From DALYDD01 sp031973395 (lineage in GTDB: Bacteria; Patescibacteriota; Minisyncoccia; Phycocordibacterales; CAIZLB01), in NCBI GenBank assembly GCA_031973395.1, contig DALYDD010000002.1, positions 15,379-79,378 on the forward strand: 64,000 bases of DNA, given 5' to 3'. The notes beneath the pieces are model-generated. The model did no database searches. It saw nothing but the letters and a program-made list of their open reading frames with translations, and was not told the origin of the DNA. This document shows, piece after piece, positions 46,006-54,208 of this stretch. How positions within the stretch are numbered: the stretch's first letter is position 1; every line of letters begins with the position of its first letter. A program made the translations under genes and the position numbers.

Positions 46006-47337
46006 TTATTTTATCAAACCTTTCTTTCGCATATTTTCCATCTTGAACTGATTAATTCGTTCATTGATCGAAAGATGTGCAGAAGGATTTGCATTTGCAG
46101 CGAAAGCAGTTTTAGCTTTCTTTCGTGACACCATGACATATCCGAGGAATGCAGACCAGAGAAGGAGTCCGATGGTAAAGAGTGCAACTTTCATATTGAA
46201 CTCAATACCCGTATCAGGAACCTGACTCAAGAATACACCAGAGACCGGAGTACCTGCTGTAGGCTGTCGAATAACAGTTACATTTGATACAGGAGTACCA
46301 GCACCGATTACATTCATAGAACAGTTTGCAGTGATAGTCTGACCATTAGAATACACGGTTACAGTTGCAGTCTTTGTTCCAGGAGTTGAATATACTTTCT
46401 GAATCGCAGATGCATTTCCATAACTTAGACCATCAGTACCTGTCCATGAGTATGAGTAGTTTCCATATCCGGTGTTATACCCGTTATTGTACCCATTGTT
46501 ATATCCATAATTGTTTCCGCCTGTTGCATATACAGTCCAGACAACGTTCTGTCCAATAGTTGCAGACGCAGGAGTGGCGACACAATATGCCGTGAGGTTG
46601 TTATAGTTATTCACATAACCCTGATCAACGTTAACAGAACAAGATCGTGTAATTGACTGACTGCCAGATGTAATAGTCACTGAGACAGACTTTGATCCAG
46701 GATACTGGTATCGTCCAGTGAATGACTGAGCAGAGCTATACACTCCGTCAGTTCCAGACCATGAATATGAGTAGTTCCCATTTCCACCGCTTGCAGAAGC
46801 AGTGAATCGAACATCTTGATTGATCGTTACAGATGAAGGAGATGCCGTACAATAACCATCAAGGTTATTCTGTACTTGTGTTTGGTTACCACTAATCGGA
46901 GAACCAATTACTACGTGAACATTGTTTACGTTATTATTAACGTTATTATTGTTGTTCGTATTAGTACTTGTCTGAGACTGTGATTGAGACTGATTCTGAA
47001 CAGTAGGTGTATATGTTGGCGTATACGATGGTGTATACGAAGGAGTTGAATATGAAGGTCGATATGTTGGTGTATACGATGGAGTGTACGACGGAGAATA
47101 ATTATCATACTCAGGAGTATAGTAATCATAATAGTCGTAGTAATCGTATTCTGGATAATCGTAGTAAGTATAGTAATCGTATTCATCGCCACCAAAATCC
47201 TCAAGACTGTCGAACATATCGTACTCAGCATGAGCTACCGGTGCGAAAGAGAAAGAGGCTACCAATGCCAATACGGCAAAAAGTGTGGCGACAACCTTCC
47301 AAATCGACTTTTTTGTTGTTGTTTTTTTCATATTCAT
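46006..47337 (-). CDS. Surface protein with Tyr-rich repeats, two PKD-like domains and a VPDTG sorting-like signal
   Basis: A 443-residue exported protein. A signal peptide ends APVAHA near residue 37. Residues 38-115 are low-complexity, rich in Tyr, Asp, Pro, Ser and Thr (YDYYDYYTPEYD; TPSYTPSYTPTYRPSY). An Asn/Gln/Ser/Thr-rich linker follows, then two immunoglobulin-like PKD repeats (NYSYSWSGTDG...; NYSYSWTGTDG...), each with a conserved cysteine pair. The C-terminus has VPDTG (373-377), a membrane helix (about 382-404) and a basic stretch SRKKAK, the layout of an LPxTG-type sorting signal, but with a 39-residue cytoplasmic tail instead of a few residues. The neighbouring sortase suggests it is the substrate. 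The promoter at 47347-47375 supports the ATG at 47337. Confidence 0.85.
   Translation of the reverse strand: MNMKKTTTKKSIWKVVATLFAVLALVASFSFAPVAHAEYDMFDSLEDFGGDEYDYYTYYDYPEYDYYDYYDYYTPEYDNYSPSYTPSYTPTYRPSYSTPSYTPSYTPTYTPTVQNQSQSQSQTSTNTNNNNNVNNNVNNVHVVIGSPISGNQTQVQNNLDGYCTASPSSVTINQDVRFTASASGGNGNYSYSWSGTDGVYSSAQSFTGRYQYPGSKSVSVTITSGSQSITRSCSVNVDQGYVNNYNNLTAYCVATPASATIGQNVVWTVYATGGNNYGYNNGYNNGYNTGYGNYSYSWTGTDGLSYGNASAIQKVYSTPGTKTATVTVYSNGQTITANCSMNVIGAGTPVSNVTVIRQPTAGTPVSGVFLSQVPDTGIEFNMKVALFTIGLLLWSAFLGYVMVSRKKAKTAFAANANPSAHLSINERINQFKMENMRKKGLIK
46977..47205 (-). repeat. Short tandem codon repeats (Tyr-Pro/Ser-Thr and Asp-Tyr-Tyr)
   Basis: Imperfect direct repeats of 12-24 bp encode the PSYTP and YDYY units of the surface protein. 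Such repeats can change number by slippage, altering the length of the stalk. Confidence 0.7.
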
Positions 47338-47346
47338 AGTATAGAT

Positions 47347-47375
47347 ATTATATATCAATAGTATCATTTCGTCAA
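47347..47375 (-). promoter_or_regulatory. Strong promoter of the PKD surface protein, near-leaderless
   Basis: Minus-strand TTGACG, 17-nt spacer, TATAAT. The -10 ends 9 nt before the ATG at 47337. Confidence 0.75.
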
Positions 47376-47447
47376 GGGTTATATCCAGACCACGCCTTAG
47401 CTAATTAAGCAATAGTACTTTGATCCATATAATTAGCCCTGTATTGC

Positions 47448-48176
47448 CTATCGTTTTGAAATTGATACCAAGTCGCCTTCTACAACATATCGATCTGTAC
47501 GCTTACCAAAGCTATCACATGTCGATAGAGTAATCATATTCTTCTTTGTGTCAAAGGAAACGAGGACGCTTTCTTTGGGGGCCTTTTTTACACCGGTTAC
47601 TCGGTATGTATACACACCTGTGCTTCCATACACAATAATCTCATCTCCCTGCCTTACATTTTTTAATTTATTGAAGACTTTATATGCCTGATTCTGCACA
47701 ACACTGAATCCCGTACTGTGACCAAACAGAAACATATTTCCAGAGCCTGGATACCCTGAACCAGGATAATGCACCACACCTTTTTGGAGTTGTGCATCCA
47801 GCACTTCATGGTTTGTACTTTTTGGATTTACGATGACAGTGTCGAGGGCAATACTCGAAATAACAAGTCGGATCGGATCTTCGGCATAAATAGTCTCTGA
47901 GGTACCAGCTGTTGTATTAACGGTTAGAGGATAGTTATTGTTACTTCCAGCAGTATTCTGAGTATTTTGCCCAGACGCATTGGTATCTGTCACTGGCTTA
48001 CCATCGATTAATTCGCGTACCGCAGAGCGAGTCCTTTGTTCTAATGTCTCTCCTCCAGAAGGCATAAATTCAGTTGGAATCATGCCAAAGAGCGCAAGCA
48101 TGACAATGCTTACGATGAAAATACCACAGAACCAAAGCATAAATTGAACCTCATGTCTGGAGAAGATTTTTTTCAT
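47448..48176 (-). CDS. Sortase
   Basis: A 242-residue membrane-anchored transpeptidase that would cut a sorting signal and attach the protein to the envelope. An anchor helix spans about 15-34, followed by a Asn/Thr-rich linker; the sortase barrel covers about 95-242. Catalytic residues are visible: His in MFLFGHSTGFS, Cys in ITLSTCDSFG, and Arg in GKRTDRYVVEG. The TLSTCD motif is typical of sortases; I cannot assign class A-F with certainty. It lies 110 bp before the gene for the VPDTG protein on the same strand and has its own consensus promoter (48202-48230). Confidence 0.92.
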   Translation of the reverse strand: MKKIFSRHEVQFMLWFCGIFIVSIVMLALFGMIPTEFMPSGGETLEQRTRSAVRELIDGKPVTDTNASGQNTQNTAGSNNNYPLTVNTTAGTSETIYAEDPIRLVISSIALDTVIVNPKSTNHEVLDAQLQKGVVHYPGSGYPGSGNMFLFGHSTGFSVVQNQAYKVFNKLKNVRQGDEIIVYGSTGVYTYRVTGVKKAPKESVLVSFDTKKNMITLSTCDSFGKRTDRYVVEGDLVSISKR

Positions 48177-48201
48177 AGATTCTTAGTTTCTTATCGAGAT
48201 T

Positions 48202-48230
48202 ATTATACAATGCTGCATTATCGATGTCAA
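48202..48230 (-). promoter_or_regulatory. Consensus promoter of the sortase gene
   Basis: Minus-strand TTGACA, 17-nt spacer, TATAAT: a perfect match to the sigma-70 consensus. The leader would be about 19 nt. Confidence 0.8.
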
Positions 48231-48239
48231 TCTACATAT

Positions 48240-48267
48240 TTGACAAATATTTATTTTATAGTATAGT
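48240..48267 (+). promoter_or_regulatory. Promoter of the CARDB surface protein, near-leaderless
   Basis: TTGACA, 16-nt spacer, TATAGT. The -10 ends 9 nt before the ATG at 48277. It is back to back with the sortase promoter (the -35 boxes are 9 bp apart), so the two surface genes may be co-regulated. Confidence 0.78.
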
Positions 48268-48276
48268 CTGTGCACT

Positions 48277-49668
48277 ATGGAAAATAATACAGCGGCAGAA
48301 AAGAAGCCCAATTATACCGTCCTTCGCGTCATTGTTATTGGCGCTATCTTGGTACTATTAGTCTTTTTGAGTATTGGCATCGTGCGTATTGTGCCAAAAG
48401 CTCTTAATTCCCTTGCTAACGCAAGCCTTTCAATTGGTACCTTACTCGATACACAGAGCACCTCTACCCCTTCAACTGGCGGACAGCCAAACGCCTCAAG
48501 TACTGGCGGTTTTTCAATTCGAGAATTAACAGATCGGAATCTTGAAACTCCAAATAATTATGTCCCTGCAAGCTCTACCCTACCATCGGGGTATGGTGGA
48601 ACAGGAACTAATAATGGAACTATTTCTGGAAATACATCTGGAGTAGGAAATTCAAATAATGCTGGAAATAATTATGGCAGCAATTATGGAACGACCGGTA
48701 ATACTTCTGGTTCAAATACTGGAGCCCAAAGCGGAAACACCTCACATACAGTAGGTGCTTCTGATATTTCAGTAACCATCCTAAGTCGAGGTATCATCAA
48801 TCGACAGACTGGTGCATATGTTGAAACAAACAACTTCACAACAAGCGACCTTGCTGTAGTTAAATTTAAAATCGAAAACCGTGGAACTCATGCAACCGGC
48901 ATCTGGTCTGCTCGTGTAGATATGCCTTCTAATAATATAAATGATCGTGTACGAAGCTTGAACGGAAACCGATCACTTCCAGCAGGTAGTGCCGTAACAG
49001 GTGAAGCCCGATTCGATAATCCAACAGCCGGTACTCCTTCTGTAGTTATTACAGTTGATACTACCAATACTACAAACGACACTAATCGCGGAAACAATAT
49101 CGCAATCCTTCCAATCTCTGTATCTGGATCTAATACAAACGGAACCGGATCTGGGGTTTATAATCCTGGAACACAAGCTGATCTTCTTGTAAGGACTCTT
49201 TCTACAGGAACGGTTAATCAATACGGACAGTACGTACCAAATGTTTCTCCTCGATATGGTGAAAAAGCAGCGGTGCAGTTTGAAGTAAGCAATATCGGCG
49301 GACAGACTACGAACGCTTGGGCATGGAGAACTGATGTAAGTGGAGCAATAACAAACACTTATTATGCACCAGTTGAAAGCGGTCTCGCTCCTGGAAATTC
49401 TACACGATTGATTGTCGGCTTCGATGTGAATACTTACCCTGGATACGGAAATGTTTATGGAAATAATAATTGCCAGGTAGGACCGTACGACATCTATACC
49501 GGTGCATGGATTGGATATCAGAATTGCGGCAATACCTACAATCCATACGGAACTGGAAACGGTTCATATGCTATGTATTTCACAATCTCAATTGATACTG
49601 GAAATGCAGTATACGAATCAAATGAATCTAATAATACAGTTTCTGCGACAGTAAATATTGTGCGGTAA
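48277..49668 (+). CDS. Surface-anchored protein with two CARDB-like domains
   Basis: A 463-residue protein, divergent from the sortase. An N-terminal anchor helix (about 17-40) is followed by a Gly/Asn/Ser/Thr-rich stalk (65-160), then two Ig-like CARDB-type domains: DISVTILSRGIINRQTGAYV...TNDTNRGNNI and DLLVRTLSTGTVNQYGQYV...YESNESNNTV. The acidic VYESNESNN ending is typical of CARDB domains involved in adhesion. It has no C-terminal sorting motif, so the N-terminal helix anchors it. Two cysteines in the second domain (NNCQVGP; YQNCGNT) could form a disulfide, consistent with a DsbA-like protein in the genome. Confidence 0.85.
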   Translation: MENNTAAEKKPNYTVLRVIVIGAILVLLVFLSIGIVRIVPKALNSLANASLSIGTLLDTQSTSTPSTGGQPNASSTGGFSIRELTDRNLETPNNYVPASSTLPSGYGGTGTNNGTISGNTSGVGNSNNAGNNYGSNYGTTGNTSGSNTGAQSGNTSHTVGASDISVTILSRGIINRQTGAYVETNNFTTSDLAVVKFKIENRGTHATGIWSARVDMPSNNINDRVRSLNGNRSLPAGSAVTGEARFDNPTAGTPSVVITVDTTNTTNDTNRGNNIAILPISVSGSNTNGTGSGVYNPGTQADLLVRTLSTGTVNQYGQYVPNVSPRYGEKAAVQFEVSNIGGQTTNAWAWRTDVSGAITNTYYAPVESGLAPGNSTRLIVGFDVNTYPGYGNVYGNNNCQVGPYDIYTGAWIGYQNCGNTYNPYGTGNGSYAMYFTISIDTGNAVYESNESNNTVSATVNIVR

Positions 49669-49679
49669 TAGAAAAATAA

Positions 49680-49717
49680 AAAGAGCACCTTGGGTTTAAA
49701 CCCAAGGTGCTCTTTTT
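49680..49717. terminator. Bidirectional terminator between the CARDB gene and gyrB
   Basis: A perfect 36-bp palindrome (AAAGAGCACCTTGGGTTT and its complement), T-rich at both ends, between convergent stops. Confidence 0.9.
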
Positions 49718-49719
49718 AT

Positions 49720-51894
49720 TTAAACATCCAACCGAGCCGTCTTTGCATTCGTTTGAATAAACGTCTTTCGTGAAGGCACATCCGTACCCATCAAAACATC
49801 GATCACCTTGTCGGCCTCTGACGCATCCTCAATAGTTACCTGCTTCAATGTTCGCTGATGAACATCCATCGTTGTCTCACCGAGTTCTTCGGCATTCATT
49901 TCTCCGAGACCTTTATATCGCTGGATATGAGGCTTTGACATGCGCTTTATGCTCTTTTCAGATTTAGGATCTTCGGCACCTTCTTCTTCGGCTGTCGCAT
50001 CGTCCTCTGCAGTAGAACCAACAGCGGCGTTTGGATCCCCTTCTTCGGCTTCTTTTTCCAATAATTCTGCGGCATCAAAACCTAATTTTTTCAAATATAC
50101 CTGCATAGTTTCGTCACTATAGAAATAGCTGACTTCTTTTCCAACTTTTACTTTAAAGAGTGGCGGCTGTGCGATATAGATAAATCCACCTTCGATCAAT
50201 GGTCGGAAATATCTGTAGAAAAGAGTGAGGATCAAAGTTCGAATATGGGCACCGTCCACATCGGCATCGGTTGCGATAATGATTTTGTGATATCGAAGTT
50301 TTGCGATATCGAATAAATCTCCAATAGCAGTTCCGAGAGCGACGACGAGATTTCGAATCTGTTCTGACGCAAGCATTTTGTCGAGTCGTGCCCTTTCAAT
50401 ATTCAAAATTTTACCTCGCAAAGGAAGTACCGCCTGAGTTCGTCGGTCACGACCCATTTTTGCTGTACCGCCCGCAGAGTCTCCTTCCACGATGAAGAGT
50501 TCTGATTCTTCCGCCTTCTTGCTTTGACAATCTGCAAGCTTTCCAGGCAATGTCATGCCTTCGAGTGCGCCTTTCCGGAGGACTGAATCCTTTGCAGCTT
50601 TTGCTGCTTTTCGAGCACGCATAGCAAGTAATCCTTTTCCGATGATTGCTTTTGCATCCTCTGGATTTTCTTCCATGAATTCTGCAAATGCTTCAGAAAA
50701 AGCGGCCGCTGTTGCGCCCTGAGCTTCGGTTGAGCCAAGCTTTGCTTTTGTCTGCCCTTCGAATTGGATTTCAGGAAGTTTTACAGAGACAACCGCAACG
50801 AGACCTTCTTGGACATCATCACCGGTTAAGCTTTCTTCACTTTCTTTTATAATATTATTTTTCTTTGCATACGAGTTGATTGAACGGGTAAGTGCAGTTT
50901 TGAAACCTGCGATATGTGTACCACCCTCTGAGTTATAGGTATTGTTTGCAAACGCGACGATCTTTGGGTTGATATCATCGATATACTGGAGAGCGATTTC
51001 GACTTGGATATCTTGCGAGCGCTCACCGGCTGCCGCCTTCATATCTTTTTCGGTATAAAAAATATTTCGATGAACTGGCTTCTGGCTCTGATTATAGAAA
51101 GCAACAAGAGATCGCAAACCACCTTCGAAGAAGAATGACATTGATGGTACATTCAATTTTTCATTCTTTAAGTACACCGTTTGATAATCCTCGAGAAGAT
51201 TTTTGATATGTTTTGCATCCGCAGTTCGAGCATCGATCACATTGATCTCCAACCCTTTTACCAAATATGCCTGCTGTCTCAAATGATTTACAACTTTGTG
51301 GTAATCGTAAATCACGCCTTCTTTGAAAATTTCTGCATCGGCCTTGAAAAGAATAATTGAGCCGGTGAATTTTGTTTTGCCGACTTGTTTTACTTTATAT
51401 TGAGGCTTACCAATTTTGTATTCCTGTGTATGAATAGCGCCCCCTTTATGAACAACGGCTTGTGCATGGACAGATAATGCGTTCATTACTGATGCACCTA
51501 CACCATGGAGACCTCCAGAAACCTTGTACCCTCCGTCCTCACCGCCGAATTTTCCTCCAGCATGGAGTGTGGTCATAATAGTTTCAAGTGCTGAAACTTT
51601 TGTTTTTGGATGGATATCGACTGGAATACCTCGACCATTGTCCACTACTCGCACATAACCATCTGGAAGAAGTGCAACTTCGATATGATTACAAAATCCA
51701 CCCATCGCTTCATCTCGTGAGTTATCAAAAATTTCCCAAATCAAATGATGTAAACCTTCGGGACCAGTAGTACCGATATACATGCCCGGTCGTTTTCGCA
51801 CAGGCTCAAGACCTTCGAGTACCTGAATCGAACCTGCATCATACCCACCTTTCTTTTCTTTCATATCTTCTTTTTTGGAATCTGATTTGGCCAT
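49720..51894 (-). CDS. gyrB: DNA gyrase subunit B (type IIA topoisomerase ATPase)
   Basis: Introduces negative supercoils together with GyrA. The 724-residue protein has the GHKL ATP site (IFDNSRDEAMGG; VVDNGRGIPVD; GGLHGVGASVMNALS), the transducer, the Toprim domain with EGDSAGG and TDADVDGAHIRTL, and the C-terminal HIQRYKGLGEMN. An acidic insert of about 40 residues (EEGDPNAAVGSTAEDDATAE) precedes the last domain. Start at ATG 51894 (MAKSDSKKED) gives the normal N-terminus; the frame is open to a GTG at 51942 that overlaps the -10 box. ParE is the alternative, but a second such gene is not in view. Confidence 0.92.
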   Translation of the reverse strand: MAKSDSKKEDMKEKKGGYDAGSIQVLEGLEPVRKRPGMYIGTTGPEGLHHLIWEIFDNSRDEAMGGFCNHIEVALLPDGYVRVVDNGRGIPVDIHPKTKVSALETIMTTLHAGGKFGGEDGGYKVSGGLHGVGASVMNALSVHAQAVVHKGGAIHTQEYKIGKPQYKVKQVGKTKFTGSIILFKADAEIFKEGVIYDYHKVVNHLRQQAYLVKGLEINVIDARTADAKHIKNLLEDYQTVYLKNEKLNVPSMSFFFEGGLRSLVAFYNQSQKPVHRNIFYTEKDMKAAAGERSQDIQVEIALQYIDDINPKIVAFANNTYNSEGGTHIAGFKTALTRSINSYAKKNNIIKESEESLTGDDVQEGLVAVVSVKLPEIQFEGQTKAKLGSTEAQGATAAAFSEAFAEFMEENPEDAKAIIGKGLLAMRARKAAKAAKDSVLRKGALEGMTLPGKLADCQSKKAEESELFIVEGDSAGGTAKMGRDRRTQAVLPLRGKILNIERARLDKMLASEQIRNLVVALGTAIGDLFDIAKLRYHKIIIATDADVDGAHIRTLILTLFYRYFRPLIEGGFIYIAQPPLFKVKVGKEVSYFYSDETMQVYLKKLGFDAAELLEKEAEEGDPNAAVGSTAEDDATAEEEGAEDPKSEKSIKRMSKPHIQRYKGLGEMNAEELGETTMDVHQRTLKQVTIEDASEADKVIDVLMGTDVPSRKTFIQTNAKTARLDV

Positions 51895-51942
51895 ATCGTT
51901 GAGCTTGTTTTTTGGGCTTTTTAATAGCGTTTTGGTCCACAC

Positions 51943-51951
51943 ATTATATCA
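51943..51951 (-). promoter_or_regulatory. Extended -10 of gyrB
   Basis: Minus-strand TGATATAAT (TGnTATAAT), giving a leader of about 42 nt. Confidence 0.6.
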
Positions 51952-52259
51952 GAAAAAGATTCTTTATCTTAATTGAAATGTGAAGATTCTATGGTGTGGT
52001 TAAGTGGGTATTTACCCCATCGCATGTATTGACAAGTAGTGCGTAGCGTGACAAAGTGACGGGAACGTATTCTTGACCCGCACATCAAAGAATGCCTGCA
52101 GTTCCTTTTGCGTGCACAATCATACCTTTCACTTCCAACACTCCGACACCTATGTTGATCCGAGCACTCTCCCATTATCTTCCGTTCCGAATTCGCGACC
52201 TTTTTGCAATCCTGTCCTTCCATCACCGGAAGCCCGCGTCAACCCAAAACAGGAATGTC
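51952..52259. other. Gene-free stretch between gyrB and I7
   Basis: About 310 bp. It holds a small GTGGGTA/TACCCCA hairpin near 52000. The part after about 52070 is already GC-rich and in frame with I7, but I see no family-like N-terminus there; it could be an extension of I7 beginning at 52092. Confidence 0.4.
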
Positions 52260-52586
52260 ATGTACAACAAGCACGAGGATTTTACCTTCGTGTTCAACCC
52301 TGTGAACAGGTCGGTGAGTATCCGACCGAAAGCAACCTTGAACGGCAAAGGTCTCCGACACAAGGCAATGATTCGCATCAATCTTCCTGGTGGGTCGGTC
52401 TACGAGATCTTCGTGGTCTTCGATCACGAAGTGGGTGGCCTCACCGCCACCACAACACTCCCGTCCGGCTTCTTCGTCAGAGACCGCGAGATCCAACTCG
52501 TCTTTGGGTTGCTGGAAAAAGGCAGAGTCACACTCTACCAAGCCGAGGCGCAGTACGAACATGTGCACAACCTTGGCCGGGATTAA
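52260..52586 (+). CDS. Small orphan protein I7, GC-rich islet gene
   Basis: A 108-residue protein that appears to be one small beta-rich domain (MYNKHEDFTFVFNPVNRSVS; YEIFVVFDHEVGGLTATTTL; REIQLVFGLLEKGRVTLYQA). Family unknown. AGGA lies 7 nt before the ATG at 52260, which I prefer over the longer start at 52092. I count 37 G+C of 60 in 52441-52500. A strong terminator follows within 20 bp. The minus strand is open here too (52239-52568) but the ribosome site and terminator favour plus. Confidence 0.6.
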   Translation: MYNKHEDFTFVFNPVNRSVSIRPKATLNGKGLRHKAMIRINLPGGSVYEIFVVFDHEVGGLTATTTLPSGFFVRDREIQLVFGLLEKGRVTLYQAEAQYEHVHNLGRD

Positions 52587-52600
52587 TTCCTGGTTCGCAT

Positions 52601-52640
52601 CCCCGTCAGGTCCGCAAGGGCCGGCGGGGGGTGTTTTTTT
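52601..52640 (+). terminator. Terminator of islet gene I7
   Basis: Imperfect GC-rich stem CCCCGTCAGG.../GGCCGGCGGGG followed by TTTTTTT. Confidence 0.85.
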
Positions 52641-52693
52641 CTACTTGCAAAAACCGAGAATAAGGAATACTATATTTATCACGAATGAAAAAT

Positions 52694-52757
52694 AATAAGT
52701 TGAACCTGCTGGCGAACCTGTTGCTATCACTTGAAAAAAGTGGAGGTTCGACTTATT
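52694..52757. repeat. Long inverted repeat C between I7 and I8
   Basis: Arms AATAAGTTGAACCT and AGGTTCGACTTATT (13 of 14 plus one G-T) with a 36-nt spacer that contains CACTTGAAAAAAGTG, then TTTTTCT. A terminator-like or small-RNA-like structure not attached to an obvious gene. Confidence 0.55.
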
Positions 52758-52796
52758 TTTCTAAAATCTAATTTACCCAACTAGACATTTAGCAGC

Positions 52797-52830
52797 AAAA
52801 GCCGACCCTTCACAGGTCGGTTTTGTTTTT
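52797..52830 (+). terminator. Terminator-like hairpin upstream of I8
   Basis: GCCGACC/GGTCGG stem followed by TTTTGTTTTTT. With no gene directly before it, it probably ends the transcript that includes inverted repeat C. Confidence 0.65.
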
Positions 52831-52882
52831 TCTCAAAGGATAAACAATATAAGTTCTTTACAACCTTCATTCAGACATTCCT

Positions 52883-54088
52883 ATGTACTACGACAGCAGA
52901 ACCAAAACGATAGTCGGGTTATTCCCCGGCAACCTCTTGTCTCCACTCCAACAATTCGCAGGTTTATTGCCTCGGATTGTCCTGGAAGCTCGTAAGCTTA
53001 CCTCTGACCCATTGTGGTCGACCCATATCCCATTCGAAACACCTGCCTATGGCAGAGCAGCTTGCATGCCATCTCCGGACAACAAACCCGACCTCGGAGG
53101 AAATCCGAAACTCCACTCGTACATCTTTGCAGCTGACATGGTATTGACCGCAGAAGGGTTTCAGGTCGTCGAGGTCGACTGCGTGCCAAATGGGCGCGGA
53201 GTCTTGCTCTCCTTGCTCCCCGACGATAGACGCCAAAAAGCAGTAGATGCTTTTCTGAGATATTACAGAACGGCAGGATGGAGTGAGATCGTCTACGCCA
53301 CAGGTACAGGCGCACTTCCTCACGACACAGCATTCTTCTGCGAAACCATGCACACGGCGGGTATCAACATCAGAGCAGTGGACATCAATGAGACGGTCGC
53401 ATCACTCGCACACGGCACCATCATCGAACGACTGTTTATGAGAGATGAGATAACAGACGCTACAATGACGGCTCTCGCTGGACCCGATCACCTCGTAACC
53501 CCTAGCGAGCCATGGTTGGATTCAAAAGCTATGCCGGCAGCGATGCTGGGTGCAAATCTTGGTCTCCAACCCGAGCAAGTAAGAATCCTGCGCTCCCTAA
53601 TCCCTGCCACCTACCCATTACCCAGAGATGTCACAGGAAAAAATACCATGCTCGCCGCCATGACAGACGTTTGGGGAGGACGCAATGCAGTGGTATTGAA
53701 AGTGTCTGAGGTTGAAGACCATACCAGTTGGGGCGCACATGGAGTAGTGCTCGGCTCAAGTCTCAACGGAAATAGATTCAGCGAAATACTTTCAGAGGCA
53801 CGATTCGGCGGCAATACCCGCTGTGTCGTTCAAAGAAAGTGCGCCTCTATCGACTTCCGTTCGATATGGGAGCCCGCAATTGCCCAAGGCTATACTGGCC
53901 CCTTGGGACTTGCCTGGCAACCACCAACACTGAAACCAAATACGGTGATATCGGGGAGGATTCGGGTCTTCTTTTTGATATCAGGAGACAGGTGCAAACT
54001 GTTACCGTCGGCATTGGTCAACCTGCGTCCAAATGAACTGGTACACGGAGCGAGCGACAGCATATTCCTTGCCGCTCCGCTTGAGTAA
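52883..54088 (+). CDS. Orphan protein I8, weakly ATP-grasp-like; GC-rich islet gene
   Basis: A 401-residue protein, the largest islet gene. The middle and end have features that recall ATP-grasp ligases, possibly circularly permuted: VVEVDCVPNGRGVLLSLLP near 95-113, an AVVLKVSEV strand with a glycine-rich WGAHGVVLG near 285-292, and a closing RIRVFFLISGD...LVNLRPNELVHGASDSIF. I would not go beyond a loose resemblance. No membrane segment. Mixed but raised G+C (38 of 60 in 53161-53220, 28 of 60 in the line before). Single gene with its own terminator. Function unknown. Confidence 0.6.
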   Translation: MYYDSRTKTIVGLFPGNLLSPLQQFAGLLPRIVLEARKLTSDPLWSTHIPFETPAYGRAACMPSPDNKPDLGGNPKLHSYIFAADMVLTAEGFQVVEVDCVPNGRGVLLSLLPDDRRQKAVDAFLRYYRTAGWSEIVYATGTGALPHDTAFFCETMHTAGINIRAVDINETVASLAHGTIIERLFMRDEITDATMTALAGPDHLVTPSEPWLDSKAMPAAMLGANLGLQPEQVRILRSLIPATYPLPRDVTGKNTMLAAMTDVWGGRNAVVLKVSEVEDHTSWGAHGVVLGSSLNGNRFSEILSEARFGGNTRCVVQRKCASIDFRSIWEPAIAQGYTGPLGLAWQPPTLKPNTVISGRIRVFFLISGDRCKLLPSALVNLRPNELVHGASDSIFLAAPLE

Positions 54089-54140
54089 GGAATCGAAATT
54101 ATTGATTTGCCGGTATTGAGTTACCGACAGACCAATCGAT

Positions 54141-54177
54141 GAGGCGGTGCGGATTCCGCATCCCCCGCCTCATTTTC
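54141..54177 (+). terminator. Terminator of islet gene I8
   Basis: GAGGCGG/CCGCCTC stem with inner TGCGGA/TCCGCA pairing, then ATTTTCAT; about 50 bp after the I8 stop. Confidence 0.75.
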
Positions 54178-54208
54178 ATACTAAATTAATATTAAATTTC
54201 ACAATTAC

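Noticed and set aside
46977..47205. CRISPR-like repeat array
   Set aside because: The repeats are short, irregular, in frame and encode the Tyr/Pro/Ser-rich stalk of a surface protein.
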